From: an uncultured Bacilli bacterium
Lineage (GTDB): Bacteria; Bacillota_I; Bacilli_A; RFN20; CAG-826
Length of the DNA: 5,534 bases
NCBI GenBank assembly: GCA_934133115.1
Contig: CAKPAV010000126.1
Coordinates: 1 to 5,534, forward strand
Direction: 5' to 3'
Shown here: piece by piece, positions 4,135 to 5,534 of the stretch
Layout: every line of letters begins with the position of its first letter
Numbering within the stretch: the stretch's first letter is position 1
Notes under the pieces: model-generated
Databases searched by the model: none
What the model was told of the DNA's origin: nothing
The model's input: only the letters and a program-made list of their open reading frames with translations
Program-made: the position numbers and the translations under genes

Positions 4135-5534
4135 ATGTTAAATGCAAAAGTTAGACTAAAGATGTTATTAGTTTTATTGGGGATGAGTAGCATTATTTCT
4201 TCGTGTGATTCAAAGAAAACAAGCAATAGTGGCTCTACAAATACTTCCCAATCAGTTAGTTCAAGTATCTCTACAGGAAATAATGAAAAAGAAGTATTTG
4301 CAAAATTCTATGTTGCTTTGAAAAACACCTATGAATATGATGGGGATTATTATACGGAATTTGTTCGAAAAAGTGATGGATATAAAGAAGAAACAATTGA
4401 AACAATTGGAGATGGTAATAAATTCTATTGTGAAAACAGATCTTATAAAGATAGTGAAAACGGATATGTTTTGAATAACAAAACAATTGAAGCGGTGGTT
4501 TCAAAAGATAATCACTATGTATATTATGAAGAACGAGGAATAGAAGAAAAAAACAAAGAGGCCAAATATATAAGTGAAAAATCTATAAAAAAATATACCA
4601 ATTATAGTCCATCCTCTCTTTATGAAGATACTATTTTAATGAATTTAATGGAAACAACCGCTATAGACAAAATAGAAGACATTATTAAAGAGTACGCTAG
4701 TGGTAATCATTTAGTTTATGACAAACATAGTATTATATTTGATCAATCGGTAGTTACTTTAACTATTGACTTTAATGTTGACTTAAAAGGAGAAGAAGAA
4801 GCTGAATCAATTGAATACGCCAAACAAAAAGATATTATGTCTTTTACTATTAACGATGATAAAGTAAGTTCATTTAAAACAAAAACTGAAATTGAATATA
4901 AAACAAAAACAGAAGAAAAACCAATTACGAGCATTTATGAATTCAATTATGATGTTGAATATAGTTATAAAAGTGGCTTATTAGATAAAATATCTTTAGA
5001 TGGTATCGAGATAAAAGCAGAAACCGCGCTAATATTATTTTATTATGGCGATTATCAATTAAGAAGTGTTTATTATTCCGAAGTTGGTAAGCCTATTAAC
5101 TATATATTTGATAATTATTTCTTTAATGGTGATGGCTTTTATGGTTATGACATGAATAGTGGTATTATTGAATTTTATTTAGATGAAGAATTTAAAGTAA
5201 AATACACTAATCAACCATTGCCTAGCGATGAATTTAAACTATATATGAAAATAACTGTACCAAGTGATCGCGCAGTAGTCATGGAAATGAGTCAAAGTAA
5301 TTATTATAGACAAGTTAATGATGAAGATACAAATAAAGATTATGTTAAAAGAGTGGATAAAATGTTCACATCAAAAAGTATGGAATTAGAAGGAGTAACA
5401 TATAACTTTGATAAAAGAGAAGAGATAACACGAGAATATGTTACTGTTAATGGTGAAAAGTGCGAAGATAAAGAAATCACACTTGAAGATGGTAAGTTGT
5501 ATGAAATAGTATATTACTATGATTATGCTAATCG
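4135..5534 (+). CDS. Secreted lipoprotein of unknown function, 3' end outside the window
   Basis: The frame from ATG 4135 is open for 466 codons to the window edge. A strong RBS, AGGAGG (4122-4127), overlaps the tetR stop codon (TAGGAGG) seven bases before the ATG. The N-terminus is a lipoprotein signal peptide: charged region with K5, R7 and K9, hydrophobic core at about 10-21, and lipobox I-S-S-C with the lipidated Cys at residue 24. A Ser/Thr/Asn-rich linker of about 25-50 residues tethers the mature protein to the outer face of the membrane. The remainder is hydrophilic, Tyr-, Lys- and Glu-rich, with alternating beta-like patterns and no Trp. Segments such as Y-E-Y-D-G-D-Y-Y-T-E-F followed by G-D-G-N-K-F-Y and H-Y-V-Y-Y-E-E recall LolA/RseB-like lipoproteins, but that is only a fold guess. 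Beta-rich patterns recur at about 200-290 and after 400, suggesting more than one domain. Co-transcription with tetR implies regulated display. Confidence 0.9.
   Translation, partial: MLNAKVRLKMLLVLLGMSSIISSCDSKKTSNSGSTNTSQSVSSSISTGNNEKEVFAKFYVALKNTYEYDGDYYTEFVRKSDGYKEETIETIGDGNKFYCENRSYKDSENGYVLNNKTIEAVVSKDNHYVYYEERGIEEKNKEAKYISEKSIKKYTNYSPSSLYEDTILMNLMETTAIDKIEDIIKEYASGNHLVYDKHSIIFDQSVVTLTIDFNVDLKGEEEAESIEYAKQKDIMSFTINDDKVSSFKTKTEIEYKTKTEEKPITSIYEFNYDVEYSYKSGLLDKISLDGIEIKAETALILFYYGDYQLRSVYYSEVGKPINYIFDNYFFNGDGFYGYDMNSGIIEFYLDEEFKVKYTNQPLPSDEFKLYMKITVPSDRAVVMEMSQSNYYRQVNDEDTNKDYVKRVDKMFTSKSMELEGVTYNFDKREEITREYVTVNGEKCEDKEITLEDGKLYEIVYYYDYAN

Noticed and set aside
4271..4504. 77-codon open frame on the minus strand
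   Set aside because: It is antisense to the lipoprotein gene. Its His-, Tyr- and Phe-rich composition is what the complement of an AT-rich coding sequence gives, and there is no supported RBS.
4743..4934. 63-codon open frame on the minus strand
   Set aside because: It lies antisense within the lipoprotein gene, which has a clear signal peptide, RBS and an uninterrupted frame here.
1..5534. UGA-as-tryptophan genetic code (Mycoplasma-like)
   Set aside because: Tryptophans in the transporter, TPR and TetR proteins are TGG, and no gene contains an in-frame TGA.
1..5534. CRISPR array, tRNA, rRNA or insertion sequence
   Set aside because: No regularly spaced repeats, tRNA cloverleaf arms, rRNA motifs, transposase or integrase frames were found. 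The repeats seen are single pairs.

Overview
The window is AT-rich DNA from what looks like a low-GC Firmicute or Tenericute-like bacterium (Bacilli or Erysipelotrichia-type; this is inferred from composition, codon use and gene content). Ribosome-binding sites are strong and purine-rich. Tryptophan is encoded by TGG and the genes stop with TAA or TAG, so nothing suggests UGA recoding.

Layout. (1) A complete ZIP-family divalent-metal transporter on the + strand (9-794). Its start codon overlaps a TGA that may end an upstream gene. (2) A 585-base stretch (795-1379) with no intact gene but a lot of structure. It holds two 11-bp direct repeats exactly 21 bp apart, an inverted repeat over a good -35 box, a -10 box, a perfect 16-bp palindrome at the predicted transcription start, and an RBS with ATG. 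The small membrane-protein reading frame that follows is broken by an apparent one-base loss at an A6 run. A 10/10/10 inverted repeat lies just after its stop, and then a GC-rich terminator that can serve both strands. (3) A minus-strand two-gene operon: a 585-residue cytosolic Sel1/TPR-repeat protein (3436-1679), followed 2 nt later by a HicB-family antitoxin-like protein (1676-1380) with no HicA toxin beside it. (4) A 126-bp divergent intergenic region (3437-3562) with a sigma-A-type promoter and an 18-bp TetR-type operator. (5) A plus-strand operon: a TetR-family repressor (3563-4123), then a secreted lipoprotein gene (from 4135) that is still open at the window end.

How the parts may work together. 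The TetR protein probably represses its own promoter, and with it the downstream lipoprotein, through the inverted repeat at 3531-3548. The divergent TPR/HicB operon could come under the same control, but its own promoter signal is weaker and lies further away. The ZIP transporter appears functionally separate. No mobile element, tRNA, rRNA or CRISPR array was seen. The most unusual part is 914-1366, where an apparently intact, heavily punctuated promoter drives a frameshifted membrane ORF.
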